Assembly (NCBI GenBank): GCA_027068485.1 | Contig: JAMOSB010000006.1 | Location: 1 to 34,600 of the forward strand | From: Sulfurovum sp. | Lineage (GTDB): Bacteria > Campylobacterota > Campylobacteria > Campylobacterales > Sulfurovaceae | Direction of reading: 5' to 3' | DNA: 34,600 bases | Made by a program: the position numbers and the translations under genes | Part shown: piece by piece, positions 8,483-16,892 of the stretch | How positions within the stretch are numbered: the first letter of the stretch is position 1 | Layout of the letters: every line of letters begins with the position of its first letter | The notes under the pieces: model-generated | The model's input: the letters and a program-made list of their open reading frames with translations, nothing else | Databases searched by the model: none | What the model was told of the DNA's origin: nothing

Positions 8483-8490
8483 GCTAAAAT
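8483..8490 (+). promoter_or_regulatory. -10 box for the aroQ operon
   Basis: TTTCGCTAAAATAATAG has the TAAAAT-type box seen before several other genes in this window, 32 bases before the aroQ ATG. No clear -35. Confidence 0.45.
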
Positions 8491-8521
8491 AATAGCCAAA
8501 ATAAACAATGAAGGTAGTACA

Positions 8522-9007
8522 ATGAAAATAGTCGTTATTCAAGGTCCAAATCTCAATATGCTTGGTCACAGAGAGAAAAATATCTATGGTCCTATGAAGT
8601 TAGAAGAGATCCATGCACAGATGAAACATTTCGCAGAGCAAAATAAGCTTGAGATTGAGTTTTTTCAGAGTAACTTAGAGGGTGAGATCGTCGATCGTAT
8701 CCAAGAGTGTCTGGGTGATGCCAATGGGATTATCATCAACCCTGCTGCCTATACGCACACCTCTATTGCGATTAGAGATGCGATTGCTGCGGTACAGATC
8801 CCTACACTTGAGGTACACCTCTCCAATATTCACCAACGAGAGGAGTTTAGACACACTTCACTCACTGCTCCTGTCTGTGCAGGTCAGATTGTCGGAATGG
8901 GTGCGTTTGGGTACCACTTGGCGATGGTAGGGATGACTCAGATCTTCTCTGAGATCTCTGCGATGAAACAAGCCCAAGCACAACAGAGTGTTCAAGCTCA
9001 GGCATAG
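8522..9007 (+). CDS. aroQ: 3-Dehydroquinate dehydratase, type II
   Basis: Converts 3-dehydroquinate to 3-dehydroshikimate in the shikimate pathway; acts as a cytoplasmic dodecamer. The 161 residues show QGPNLNMLG, the catalytic tyrosine in NIYGPM (Tyr22), the [15 protein letters not shown] helix and [15 protein letters not shown], all diagnostic of type II. A short Gln/Ala-rich tail ([11 protein letters not shown]) follows the family domain. First gene of a plus-strand run extending to 13519. The start follows AAGG within 10 bases. Confidence 0.96.
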   Translation: MKIVVIQGPNLNMLGHREKNIYGPMKLEEIHAQMKHFAEQNKLEIEFFQSNLEGEIVDRIQECLGDANGIIINPAAYTHTSIAIRDAIAAVQIPTLEVHLSNIHQREEFRHTSLTAPVCAGQIVGMGAFGYHLAMVGMTQIFSEISAMKQAQAQQSVQAQA

Positions 9008-9018
9008 ACCCCTTTGGG

Positions 9019-9039
9019 GAGGTTGCTTCGCGTAGCCTC
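9019..9039 (+). other. Hairpin between aroQ and pepQ
   Basis: GAGGTTGC and GTAGCCTC can pair over 8 positions (two G-T pairs) with a TTCGC loop. No T-run follows, so it is not a standard terminator; it could set relative expression of the two genes. Low certainty. Confidence 0.3.
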
Positions 9040-9083
9040 TCTCTCCTCTCCATGATAGGCTTAACAGCACAAAAGGTAGAACT

Positions 9084-10103
9084 GTGAACTTTATACTAAA
9101 CAATGAAAATGCCATCTATTATGCGTGTGGGTATAGTTGTGATAATGCACTCTATCTCTCACTTGGTAGTGAGGCGTACTTTATTACCGATAGTCGCTAT
9201 CGGCTTGATGCGATGGCAGGAGTTAAGGGGGCAGAGGTGCTGATCGATAGTGACCTCTATGGGTGTGCGGTGAAGTGTCTCAAGAAAACAGCCATCAAGA
9301 AGCTTCACTTTGACCCCAAAGAGTGGAGTGTTTATGGGTTTGAGTCACTCCAAAAAGCCAAGGGGATCACCTTGGTACCACGCCTTGATCTCTCGCATCG
9401 TCAACGCATCATCAAGAGTGAGCGAGAACTCAAACTCCTCAAAGAGGCAGCCATACGGGGTAAAAAAGCCTTTAACCGTTTTGCCAACTATCTGCGTGAA
9501 GAGGGGATAGGGAAGCGTGAAGAGCAGTTGGGGGCGATGGCGGAGCAGGTATTGATCAAAGAGGGGAAGTATGCGTTGAGTTTTGATCCTATTGTCGCCG
9601 TGGGTGCCAATGCGGCAAAGCCCCATGCGATGCCTACTAAACGACGCTTGAAGCGGGGAGATCTACTCCTTGTGGATGCGGGGATCAAGTACAAACGCTA
9701 CTGCTCAGACCGTACCCGTACTGTGGTGGCTGATGAGGCACTCCACTTTGGTATCTCACAGCACTTTAGCCATAAAAAGATCCAGAAAGCCTACGATGCA
9801 GTACACAAAGCCCATGACCATGCCATCGCCAAAGCCCGTTCAGGGATGCGAGCGAAGCAGGTCGATGCCCTAGCCCGTGATCTCATCACCAAAGCGGGAT
9901 TTGGAGAGTATTTTGTCCACTCGACAGGGCATGGAGTGGGGCTAGATATCCATGAGATGCCCTATATCTCCGCAAACTCTAAGACGCGGATAGAGGATGG
10001 GATGGTCTACACCATTGAGCCAGGTATCTATATCCCTGATGCTTTTGGTATCCGTATCGAAGATATGGTTGCGATGGTTGAGGGGCGTGCGGTTGTACTC
10101 TAG
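9084..10103 (+). CDS. pepQ: M24-family Xaa-Pro aminopeptidase
   Basis: Metal-dependent peptidase removing or cleaving residues next to proline. The creatinase-like N-terminal domain covers about residues 1-120 and the pita-bread catalytic domain the rest. Metal ligands are visible as VDAGIK (Asp), CSDRTRT (Asp), STGHGVGLDIHE (His), TIEPGIY (Glu) and RIEDM (Glu). The start is GTG at 9084, supported by AAAGGTAG 7 bases upstream; no ATG precedes the conserved MNFILNNENAIYYACGY region in frame. PepQ versus PepP cannot be separated from sequence reading. It precedes folK by 15 bases. Confidence 0.9.
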   Translation: MNFILNNENAIYYACGYSCDNALYLSLGSEAYFITDSRYRLDAMAGVKGAEVLIDSDLYGCAVKCLKKTAIKKLHFDPKEWSVYGFESLQKAKGITLVPRLDLSHRQRIIKSERELKLLKEAAIRGKKAFNRFANYLREEGIGKREEQLGAMAEQVLIKEGKYALSFDPIVAVGANAAKPHAMPTKRRLKRGDLLLVDAGIKYKRYCSDRTRTVVADEALHFGISQHFSHKKIQKAYDAVHKAHDHAIAKARSGMRAKQVDALARDLITKAGFGEYFVHSTGHGVGLDIHEMPYISANSKTRIEDGMVYTIEPGIYIPDAFGIRIEDMVAMVEGRAVVL

Positions 10104-10118
10104 TGCCAAGGAGCTTCC

Positions 10119-10616
10119 ATGCTAAGACGACCACTCTCAAACCCCCGTCATACCCTCTACTACACCCCTCACTTCCCCTATGCGACTGCGAGATGTGTGG
10201 AGGGGTATCGTGTGCTACTCGGTATAGGGGGTAATATCGGTGATGTGATGCGTCGTTTTAATCACCTCTTTTGCTATCTCCAACGCAGTCGGTGGGTGAC
10301 GATACTAAAGAGCTCCCCTATCCTCAAGAACCCACCCTTTGGCTATACGAAACAAGCGGACTTCTTGAATGCAGTGATCGAGATCGCAACCCCCTTGCGA
10401 CCTGAAGCACTCTTGAGGTATCTTCTGCGTGTAGAGAAGCGGTTTGGGCGGAGACGCTCTTTTCCTGATGCACCCCGTACGCTTGATATCGATATGATAT
10501 TTTATGAGGGGGTGACCCAAGAGCGTGAGGTGTTGACCCTCCCACATGCGGGGTGGCAGGAGCGTGATTCGGTCTTGATACCGCTACTCTGTCTGCAACA
10601 GAGGGGGCAGAGATGA
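10119..10616 (+). CDS. folK: HPPK, folate biosynthesis
   Basis: 6-Hydroxymethyl-7,8-dihydropterin pyrophosphokinase, which transfers pyrophosphate from ATP to the pterin before dihydropteroate synthesis. The 165 residues have GIGGNIGD (residues 36-43, the phosphate loop), FLNAVIEIAT, RFGRRRSFPDAPRTLDIDMI with the two metal-binding aspartates, and LPHAGWQERDSVLIPLL. The roughly 30-residue N-terminal extension is arginine/tyrosine-rich; AAGGAG 5-6 bases before the ATG supports this start. The stop overlaps the next ATG (ATGA), so flhF is translationally coupled. Confidence 0.92.
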   Translation: MLRRPLSNPRHTLYYTPHFPYATARCVEGYRVLLGIGGNIGDVMRRFNHLFCYLQRSRWVTILKSSPILKNPPFGYTKQADFLNAVIEIATPLRPEALLRYLLRVEKRFGRRRSFPDAPRTLDIDMIFYEGVTQEREVLTLPHAGWQERDSVLIPLLCLQQRGQR

Positions 10617-11578
10617 TCTATGAGACCTTTGTCTCCTCCACCCAACAGCGTGCCTATGAGCAGGCGGTGAAGAAGTATGGAGAGCCGATCTCTGTGGTGC
10701 GTGCCAAACAGTTAGAGCATCAAGATGGAAGCCTTCGATGTGAGGTGGTCATCGCTGTCGCTAAGGAGCGTTTTATGGCATGTTCGTTTGGAGAGAGTCT
10801 GATGCGTGAGAGTAGGGAGGAGGTCAAGAGAGCGTTTGTCGCGAGGGGGATTTCCCCTGCGTGGCTTGAGGGGTGCTTGGCATCACTCCCCCCCTCCCGT
10901 GATAGAGCCTCCCTTCTACAAGGTGTCATCGAGGCGATGGATCGGGGGATTCACCTCTATCCAGAGAGCCTAGAGCTACCCAAGGTGGTGATGTTTGTGG
11001 GGATGACAGGCGTAGGGAAGAGTACTGCGTTAGCCAAGATTACCGCACGCTACACACAGCACGCAGGGGTGCGTGTAGCACTGCTCAACCTCGATACCCA
11101 AAAGGCGGGAGCGGTGGAGCAGTTGGAGCAGTACGCAACACGCTTGAGGGTGCCTGTCTATGCGATTGACTCCATTGAGGCGTTTGAGAAGCAGTTGGAG
11201 CAACTCAACACCTATGATGTGGTCTTAGTCGATAGTGGGGGACTCTCCCCCTATGATACCCAACGCTTTATGGAGATTATCGGCTACCGTGTGGCACTCA
11301 AGGGCTACCGTATCGAGACCCACCTTGTCATCCCCGCAACGCTGAAGTATGAAGATATGCATGATATGTATCAGCACTTCTCATTTTTGGCGATCGATGC
11401 GTTGGTGGTGACAAAGTTTGATGAGACCAAACACTTCGGGGCGGTGTTGAGCTTTGTGTTGGAGTCGTCGCTTGCACTGAGCTACTTCTCTACAGGACAA
11501 GCCATCCCCCAAGATCTACGGATCGCAGACAAAGAGTACCTCTTGGAGGTATCTATAGGAGCAATAGATGAACAGTGA
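10613..11578 (+). CDS. flhF: FlhF-like SRP-family GTPase
   Basis: 321-residue SRP-GTPase of the FlhF branch, which in other bacteria places polar flagella with FlhG. The P-loop GMTGVGKST is at 130-138. [15 protein letters not shown] matches the FlhF DTYRIGAVEQLKTYA motif with two changes, and VVTKFDE supplies the G4 motif. The G3 motif reads VDSGGL rather than VDTAGR (207-211), which may reduce GTP hydrolysis. It is shorter than typical FlhF because the N-terminal basic region is reduced. No flhG or flagellar genes follow; mnmA does, overlapping by 11 bases. It may therefore serve another polar role or be a relic. Confidence 0.82.
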   Translation: MIYETFVSSTQQRAYEQAVKKYGEPISVVRAKQLEHQDGSLRCEVVIAVAKERFMACSFGESLMRESREEVKRAFVARGISPAWLEGCLASLPPSRDRASLLQGVIEAMDRGIHLYPESLELPKVVMFVGMTGVGKSTALAKITARYTQHAGVRVALLNLDTQKAGAVEQLEQYATRLRVPVYAIDSIEAFEKQLEQLNTYDVVLVDSGGLSPYDTQRFMEIIGYRVALKGYRIETHLVIPATLKYEDMHDMYQHFSFLAIDALVVTKFDETKHFGAVLSFVLESSLALSYFSTGQAIPQDLRIADKEYLLEVSIGAIDEQ

Positions 11579-12593
11579 TAGACGCATACTTGTCGGGATG
11601 AGCGGAGGAGTCGACTCTACTGTGACTGCGATGCTCCTCAAAGAGGAGGGCTATGAGGTGGTAGGGGTCTATATGAAGCTCCACCACAAAGAGGGCTACC
11701 ATGAGGCCAACTACGCCAAAGCCCAACGGGTCGGGGAGTATCTAGGAGTTGAGGTGCATTTCCTTGATCTGAGTGAAGCGTTTGATACCGAGGTCTACCG
11801 CTACTTTGTCGAGAGCTACCGAGAGGGACTCACCCCCAACCCCTGTGTAGCGTGTAATCGGAGTATCAAGTTTGGCAAGATGATGGCGTTTGCCGATAGT
11901 TTGGGGATTGAAAAAGTCGCCACAGGACACTATGCCAAGTGTGATGGTGAGGCGATCTTTATGGCAGAAGATAAGAGTAAAGATCAGAGCTATTTCCTGT
12001 GTGAAGTCGACAAAGGGGTTATCCCTCGCCTTATCTTCCCTTTAGGGGAGTGGCTCAAAGAGGATGTCAAAGCCTACGCAAGCAAAGTGGGTATCCTCCA
12101 AGACCTCGCCACCCAAAAGGAGAGTACCGATATCTGTTTTGTAGAGAATGGTTATGATGAGATACTCGCAAAACATATGTCGATTGATATGCCTGGTGAG
12201 ACGATTGATAGTCGTGGCAAAGTGGTCGGGACACACAAAGGCTATATGCACTACACGATAGGGAAACGCAGAGGGTTTGTCGTCCATGGAGCCCATGACC
12301 CTCACTTTGTCTTAGCGATCAAGCCTGAGACCAATCAGATTGTCGTAGGCAAAAAAGAGCAGTTGGCGGTTGAGGCGTTTGAACTCAAGGCACTCAATCT
12401 CTTCGAACCCCAAACGCTACTACAGTGTGAGGTCAAAGTACGCTACCGTACCCAATCGATCCCGTGTGAAGTCACCATCAACGGGAGTGATGCTACCGTC
12501 ACGCTTCTTGAGCCTGTCTATGGTTTAGCCCATGGACAAATCGCGGTATTTTATGAGGGAGAGAAGCTACTCGGGGGTGGTACAATATGTTAA
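11568..12593 (+). CDS. mnmA: tRNA-specific 2-thiouridylase
   Basis: Adds sulfur to U34 of tRNA-Lys, -Glu and -Gln using ATP, with sulfur delivered through a relay. The 341 residues contain the PP-loop GMSGGVDST (10-18), NPCVACN with the first catalytic cysteine (Cys96) and TDICFVEN with the second (Cys190). [12 protein letters not shown] and a C-terminal beta-barrel complete the standard architecture. The ATG overlaps the flhF stop by 11 bases. Nothing unusual seen. Confidence 0.96.
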   Translation: MNSDRRILVGMSGGVDSTVTAMLLKEEGYEVVGVYMKLHHKEGYHEANYAKAQRVGEYLGVEVHFLDLSEAFDTEVYRYFVESYREGLTPNPCVACNRSIKFGKMMAFADSLGIEKVATGHYAKCDGEAIFMAEDKSKDQSYFLCEVDKGVIPRLIFPLGEWLKEDVKAYASKVGILQDLATQKESTDICFVENGYDEILAKHMSIDMPGETIDSRGKVVGTHKGYMHYTIGKRRGFVVHGAHDPHFVLAIKPETNQIVVGKKEQLAVEAFELKALNLFEPQTLLQCEVKVRYRTQSIPCEVTINGSDATVTLLEPVYGLAHGQIAVFYEGEKLLGGGTIC

Positions 12594-12613
12594 AACAATC
12601 AAAAGGAGCAGTA

Positions 12614-13147
12614 ATGGATAAGATAAAAATTGGAGTCGTCACTACAAGTGATAGAGCTAGTGAGGGGATCTATGAGGATATCTCAGGGGTTGCCATCATG
12701 GATACAATGAAGGCGTACCTACATAATGAGTGTGAGTACCTCTACCGCTGTATCCCTGATGAGCAGTCCTTGATCGAGACAACTCTCATCACTCTCGCAC
12801 GCGATGAGCAGTGTGACCTTATCGTCACCACGGGTGGGACGGGTCCTGCGATGCGTGATGTCACTACAGAGGCGACAGAGAATGTCTGTCAGAAGCTCCT
12901 TCCAGGGTTTGGTGAGCAGATGCGTGCGGTGAGCTTGCAGTATGTCCCCACGGCTATTCTCTCTCGTCAGACTGCAGGGATCTGTGATGGTGCGTTGATC
13001 ATCAATCTCCCTGGTAAGCCCAAATCTATCCGTGAGTGCCTCGATGCGGTATTCCCTGCGGTACCCTACTGTATCGATCTAATTGGTGGGGCGTATATGG
13101 AAGCAGATGAGAGCGTTATCAAAGTCTTTAGACCCAAAGCCAAGTAG
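12614..13147 (+). CDS. mog: Molybdopterin adenylyltransferase
   Basis: Activates molybdopterin with ATP before molybdenum insertion. The 177 residues show VVTTSDRASEG, the family's TTGGTGPAMRDVTTEA, and INLPGKPKSIRECLDAVFPAVPYCIDLIGG, as in MogA. The start at 12614 was chosen over an upstream ATG at 12587 because AAAAGGAG lies 5 bases before it, and the domain begins immediately. It and mobB (4387-4884) imply use of molybdoenzymes. A small gene follows 10 bases after the stop. Confidence 0.94.
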   Translation: MDKIKIGVVTTSDRASEGIYEDISGVAIMDTMKAYLHNECEYLYRCIPDEQSLIETTLITLARDEQCDLIVTTGGTGPAMRDVTTEATENVCQKLLPGFGEQMRAVSLQYVPTAILSRQTAGICDGALIINLPGKPKSIRECLDAVFPAVPYCIDLIGGAYMEADESVIKVFRPKAK

Positions 13148-13157
13148 AGGAGTTAGG

Positions 13158-13370
13158 ATGAATGTCTCAATGATAGAGCAGAAAATCACCGAGATCCTCA
13201 AAGAGCTAGAGGGGGAGGTGATGGAGATCTTGATGGATGAGAGCCTCGATAAGAAGCAGACCAACCTACGCATGAAGCCCCTCGCCTCCACCAAACAGAT
13301 CCTCACCAATGCCCTCGATAGTATCCGTATGGTAGAGAAGTTAGGGCAAGAAGCCCTAGAGGAGTCGTGA
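13158..13370 (+). CDS. Small helical hypothetical protein
   Basis: 70 residues, unrecognised, predicted almost wholly helical and acidic/charged (IEQKITEILKELEGEVMEIL; STKQILTNALDSIRMVEKL). No signal or membrane segment. AGAGGAGTTAGG lies 5-10 bases before the ATG. Its stop overlaps the start of the next small gene (TGATG), so the two are coupled. The hydrophobic periodicity suggests a bundle or partner-binding protein, which is inference only. Confidence 0.75.
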   Translation: MNVSMIEQKITEILKELEGEVMEILMDESLDKKQTNLRMKPLASTKQILTNALDSIRMVEKLGQEALEES

Positions 13371-13519
13371 TGGGTGGTACATTGATTTTAGTCATCTTCC
13401 TCACCACGCTTATCCTCTTTTTTTGGGGAGTCTACAAAGCCGTCAAGACCCAAAAGACCCTCTACGCATGGGCGATGCTCCCTTTTTTCTTAGCGATGGG
13501 TGGGATGTTTTTGATTTAG
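13370..13519 (+). CDS. 49-residue two-helix membrane protein
   Basis: Short gene starting with ATG at 13370 inside the preceding TGA (TGATG) and ending with TAG at 13517-13519. The product starts MGGTLILVIFLTTLILFFWG, has a positive loop (KAVKTQKTLYAW), and a second hydrophobic helix ending MGGMFLI. Two membrane segments with a basic loop between them are clear. Function unknown. It meets the response regulator gene tail to tail with a 4-base overlap. The coupling and consistent hydrophobicity argue that it is real. Confidence 0.7.
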   Translation: MGGTLILVIFLTTLILFFWGVYKAVKTQKTLYAWAMLPFFLAMGGMFLI

Positions 13520-14205
13520 TATTGGGAAACTAGCTGATATCCGCGTGAGGAGATGGTCTCGATGAGGCGGTGGTCTAGTTTTTGGCGTAGTCGTTTGACG
13601 AGGGTGCGGATGCTGTTGGCACTGGTAAATTTCTCAGGCCAGATGGTGTTTTCGATGGTGTAGAAGTCGACGAGACTGTTTTTGTGTTCGATGAGAAGTT
13701 CTAGGAGTTCACTCTCTTTTTTGGTGAGGTGTATGGGGGCTTCATCGGCGTAGAGTAGGTGGTTGGTCTGATCATAGGAGAAGCGGTCATCGAGTGGAGT
13801 GATGTGAGGCTGTAGTGGGGTAGAGGCTTTGCTTCGGCGGTGTTGAGCCAGACGCAAGGAGACCCGTAGCTCCTCTTGGTTGAAGGGCTTGTTGAGGTAG
13901 GCGACAGGGTCAAGCCCGATGGCTCTATCGACATTGTAGTTGTCCATATGTGCGGTGAGGAAGATGATCTGAAGTGTGGGGTGGGTGGCTTTGAGTCTAC
14001 TTGCTGTCTCGATCCCATCTTGCTCCCCTTTGATACAGATATCCATCAGTACGATGGCTACGGACTCTTTTTTTATGACACGGATCGCCTCTTGGGCGGA
14101 GGCACAGATGGCTACGACATCATAGCCTAGGGTGATAAGGTAGCTCTCGATATCCATCGCTACGATACGCTCATCTTCAACAATCAAAACGCTCTTTTCT
14201 CTCAT
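13516..14205 (-). CDS. Response regulator, REC plus winged helix
   Basis: 229 residues. A receiver domain covers residues 1-125: acidic pair Glu10-Asp11, phospho-acceptor Asp55 in VLMDICIKGEQDG, Thr in FLTAHMD, and Lys in YLNKPF. A C-terminal OmpR/PhoB-type winged helix follows from about 135: HLTKKESELLELL, then SIRTLVKRLRQKLDHRLIETISSRGYQLV. It should bind DNA when phosphorylated by the kinase whose stop overlaps its start (ATGA). Targets cannot be read from the window. Confidence 0.93.
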   Translation of the reverse strand: MREKSVLIVEDERIVAMDIESYLITLGYDVVAICASAQEAIRVIKKESVAIVLMDICIKGEQDGIETASRLKATHPTLQIIFLTAHMDNYNVDRAIGLDPVAYLNKPFNQEELRVSLRLAQHRRSKASTPLQPHITPLDDRFSYDQTNHLLYADEAPIHLTKKESELLELLIEHKNSLVDFYTIENTIWPEKFTSANSIRTLVKRLRQKLDHRLIETISSRGYQLVSQY

Positions 14206-16034
14206 AGTGTAAACCTTATGGTGTATTGGGTGTGGTGGGAGGTGTCACAGGACATCTCTCCGCCTAGCTGATCATAGACCAACGCCTCAACAAGCTTCAA
14301 CCCTAGCTTGGAGCGTTGGGTATCGCTATCAAACCCCGCTCCATTATCCTCTATGGAGAGTTGATAGCTCTGATGCTCTTGGGTGAGGGTGATCCCAATC
14401 GACCCTCCAGAGGTACCAAAGGCGTATTTGTAGGCGTTGGTGACGAGTTCGTTGATAATGAGTCCGACATAGACAGACTCCCGCAGGGGGATGGTCGCCT
14501 CTATCATCGTGTGGAGTTGGATAGGGATCTCCACCTGCCCCATACTCTTCTTGATATCAAGTAGAAGTCTCTGGACATACTCTGCCATATTGATCGCTTC
14601 GAGGTTCTCTTTGATTAGGAGCATACTATAGGTTTGTGCGATGGCATTGATACGGTTCTCTAGCTGTTTGAAGTGTTCGATTGTCTCAGGTTGCTGGAGT
14701 TTGTTGCTCTGGAGGCGTATGATGGAGAGGATCATCTGGAGGTTGTTTTTGACGCGGTGGTGTACCTCTTGGAGGAGTAGCTCTTTGGTCTTGAGGGTCT
14801 GCTGTAGGGCTTTGGTCTTGGCTTTGACCTCTGCTTCTATCAGACGGCTCTGTGCTTGGGTACTGGTCAAGATATTGGACTCGATGCGTGCTTTGTCCTG
14901 CTGTAGGATGATGTAGCGATCGGCAAATGCCAAGGAGAGGATAAGGGCTTCAAACGCTGTCCCAAACATCAAGATGTTTTGAAACTCCTGCATCAAGGAG
15001 CTGACCCCAATGGCGTTGAGAATGATAAGTAGGTAGGAGAAGAAGACGATACTGTAGCCTACCACAAAGAGCCGTGCTTGGCGTGAGCCTCGGAGGAAGG
15101 TGACGACTCCTGCGTAGAGGTTGAAGAGGATAAAGAGTGTCCCTGTAAAGATCACCACCCCCAAGCCGTAGCGATCCCACCATGAGAAGAGGGGCATCTC
15201 GATGAGGGCAAGGAGGATAAACCCCCAGTAGGTCTTGTGGAGTCTAGGACGCTGTTGGGTCTTGAGGAAGTGGATGGCAAAGAGTGATGAGGTGATGATA
15301 AGGGCATTGACCTTGATGACACTGATCTGTATATCGAGTGCTACCCAAAAAGAGGGGAGATAGATCTGTGTAAGCCCAAGGTAGGTCGCCTGCTGATAGA
15401 TCAGAAAAAAGAGATAGAAGCTATAGTAGCGGTAGCTTCGATCTTGGGTATAGAATGAGAGCAGAAAGCTATAGAGCATCAGTGCGAGGACACTCCCCAT
15501 CAAGAGTACATGGATCAACTGCTGTTGGGTATCGTGGGTGATAAACCATGCAGGGTTTTGGAGTGTGATGCTAAAGTCTATAGGGTTGTAGCGTGAGGTG
15601 GTGTGGAGGGTGTAGTGCTGTGTAGTATGGGGGGCTAGGGTGAGGGTGTAGTAGGGGAAGAGTGTGGTACGCCCTGTAGACGCAAAGAGGCTTTGTGTCT
15701 GGGGTACGGCTCCTTCTGGGTAGAGTGTGATGGACTCTAGCACCGCGGAGGAGAGTACCAGAAGCTTGGTAATGGAATGATCGGTAGGGTTACTCAGCTC
15801 AAACGCCACCCACGCACTCTTCTGGCTTGTCCCTAGGTTGATATAGCGGTGGTGGTAGGGACGATAGCCCACCGTAGGGATCGCCCCATCTTGGGGCCGT
15901 TGGTAGCTCTCTAGGTAGACCCTACTACGGGGTAGTACCTCTAGGGAGCAAGAGCTATCCACCACAATAGCCTCCGCCAACCCATCCGATAGCAACACTC
16001 CCACCCACAGTAGAACTCTCCAGAGGATACGCAT
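14202..16034 (-). CDS. 7TMR-DISM sensor histidine kinase
   Basis: 610-residue inner-membrane kinase. Signal peptide about 1-22, periplasmic sensor domain of the 7TMR-DISM extracellular type about 25-165 (SQKSAWVAFELSNPTD), then seven membrane segments about 170-370. A coiled linker leads to a HisKA_2-type dimerisation domain with LLQEVHHRVKNNLQM (His425 or His426), and a C-terminal ATPase with NELVTNAYKYAF and IEDNGAGFD. The sensor class often reads sugars or envelope metabolites, but the ligand here is unknown. It starts 3 bases after the sppA stop, so mqnF, sppA, kinase and regulator are probably one transcript. Confidence 0.92.
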   Translation of the reverse strand: MRILWRVLLWVGVLLSDGLAEAIVVDSSCSLEVLPRSRVYLESYQRPQDGAIPTVGYRPYHHRYINLGTSQKSAWVAFELSNPTDHSITKLLVLSSAVLESITLYPEGAVPQTQSLFASTGRTTLFPYYTLTLAPHTTQHYTLHTTSRYNPIDFSITLQNPAWFITHDTQQQLIHVLLMGSVLALMLYSFLLSFYTQDRSYRYYSFYLFFLIYQQATYLGLTQIYLPSFWVALDIQISVIKVNALIITSSLFAIHFLKTQQRPRLHKTYWGFILLALIEMPLFSWWDRYGLGVVIFTGTLFILFNLYAGVVTFLRGSRQARLFVVGYSIVFFSYLLIILNAIGVSSLMQEFQNILMFGTAFEALILSLAFADRYIILQQDKARIESNILTSTQAQSRLIEAEVKAKTKALQQTLKTKELLLQEVHHRVKNNLQMILSIIRLQSNKLQQPETIEHFKQLENRINAIAQTYSMLLIKENLEAINMAEYVQRLLLDIKKSMGQVEIPIQLHTMIEATIPLRESVYVGLIINELVTNAYKYAFGTSGGSIGITLTQEHQSYQLSIEDNGAGFDSDTQRSKLGLKLVEALVYDQLGGEMSCDTSHHTQYTIRFTL

Positions 16035-16037
16035 CGG

Positions 16038-16892
16038 TTAGAGTGATGCCTTGAGTCCGTAGAAGTAGCTCTGGAGGTGTAGGAGTGTACGACTCTCCAG
16101 CTTCTCAAAAAAGCTATCGATACGCCCCTTCTTTTGCCACTGAGGGTGGGAGACTTTGGCAAGGGTGGCGAGCTGTTGTTTGGCGAGTGATTTGGTCGCC
16201 ACTTCGTCTATCAGCCCGACCCGCTTGGCACGCCCCGCAGAGAAGATATGGGCATCGGCGTAGGAGAGGGAGGCGTTGATATCGAGTCCTCTAGCTGTGG
16301 CGACATCGTGGACAAAGAGATCATAGGTATCTTTGGTGAGTTGCTCTAGCTCTGCTCTCTCTTGGGGGCTCCACTCGCGTGAGGAGGTACCCGCCTCTTT
16401 ATAGGTGCCTTGTTTGACCACTTGGGGTTTGATGCCGATGGTCTTGAAAAGCTCTTGGGTATTCATACTCTGCATAATCACCCCGATAGAGCCGACAATT
16501 GACCCAGGGTTGGCGATGATCTTGTTGGCGTAGATGGCACTGTAGTAGCTCCCACTCGCCATCGTTCCTGAGGCGTAGGCAATGACGGGTTTGGTCGTAC
16601 GGAGGGCTCTGATCGCATAGGCGATCTCGATGGAGGGGGCGACGGCTCCACCAGGGGAGTCCACCGTGAGAAGCACCCCTTTGATTTGGGGGTTGTGTTG
16701 TGCTGCTTCAATTTGCTCTACGATACTATCTGCCTCCATGATCGCCCCTTTGAGTTGGATCTCTTGGAGATTGGCAGGGTGGAGGGATTGAGAGGAGTTG
16801 GGAAGCAAGAGTACAACGACAAGAAGCACAAAGAGCATCCCCAAGAAGTGCTGTCCAATCCACTTGAGTGTCTGACTGATGACTCTAAACAT
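16038..16892 (-). CDS. sppA: Signal peptide peptidase SppA, short form
   Basis: Membrane-bound serine protease that degrades cleaved signal peptides. A membrane anchor covers about residues 15-31 (FLGMLFVLLVVVLLLP). The serine nucleophile is Ser113 in TMASGSYYS and the general-base lysine is Lys165 in GTYKEAG; the 52-residue spacing equals that of Bacillus SppA (Ser147/Lys199). DSPGGAV forms the oxyanion loop. At 284 residues it is the short 36K type. The start at 16892 is preferred: AGGAG lies 6 bases upstream, inside the end of mqnF (8-base overlap). Confidence 0.94.
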   Translation of the reverse strand: MFRVISQTLKWIGQHFLGMLFVLLVVVLLLPNSSQSLHPANLQEIQLKGAIMEADSIVEQIEAAQHNPQIKGVLLTVDSPGGAVAPSIEIAYAIRALRTTKPVIAYASGTMASGSYYSAIYANKIIANPGSIVGSIGVIMQSMNTQELFKTIGIKPQVVKQGTYKEAGTSSREWSPQERAELEQLTKDTYDLFVHDVATARGLDINASLSYADAHIFSAGRAKRVGLIDEVATKSLAKQQLATLAKVSHPQWQKKGRIDSFFEKLESRTLLHLQSYFYGLKASL

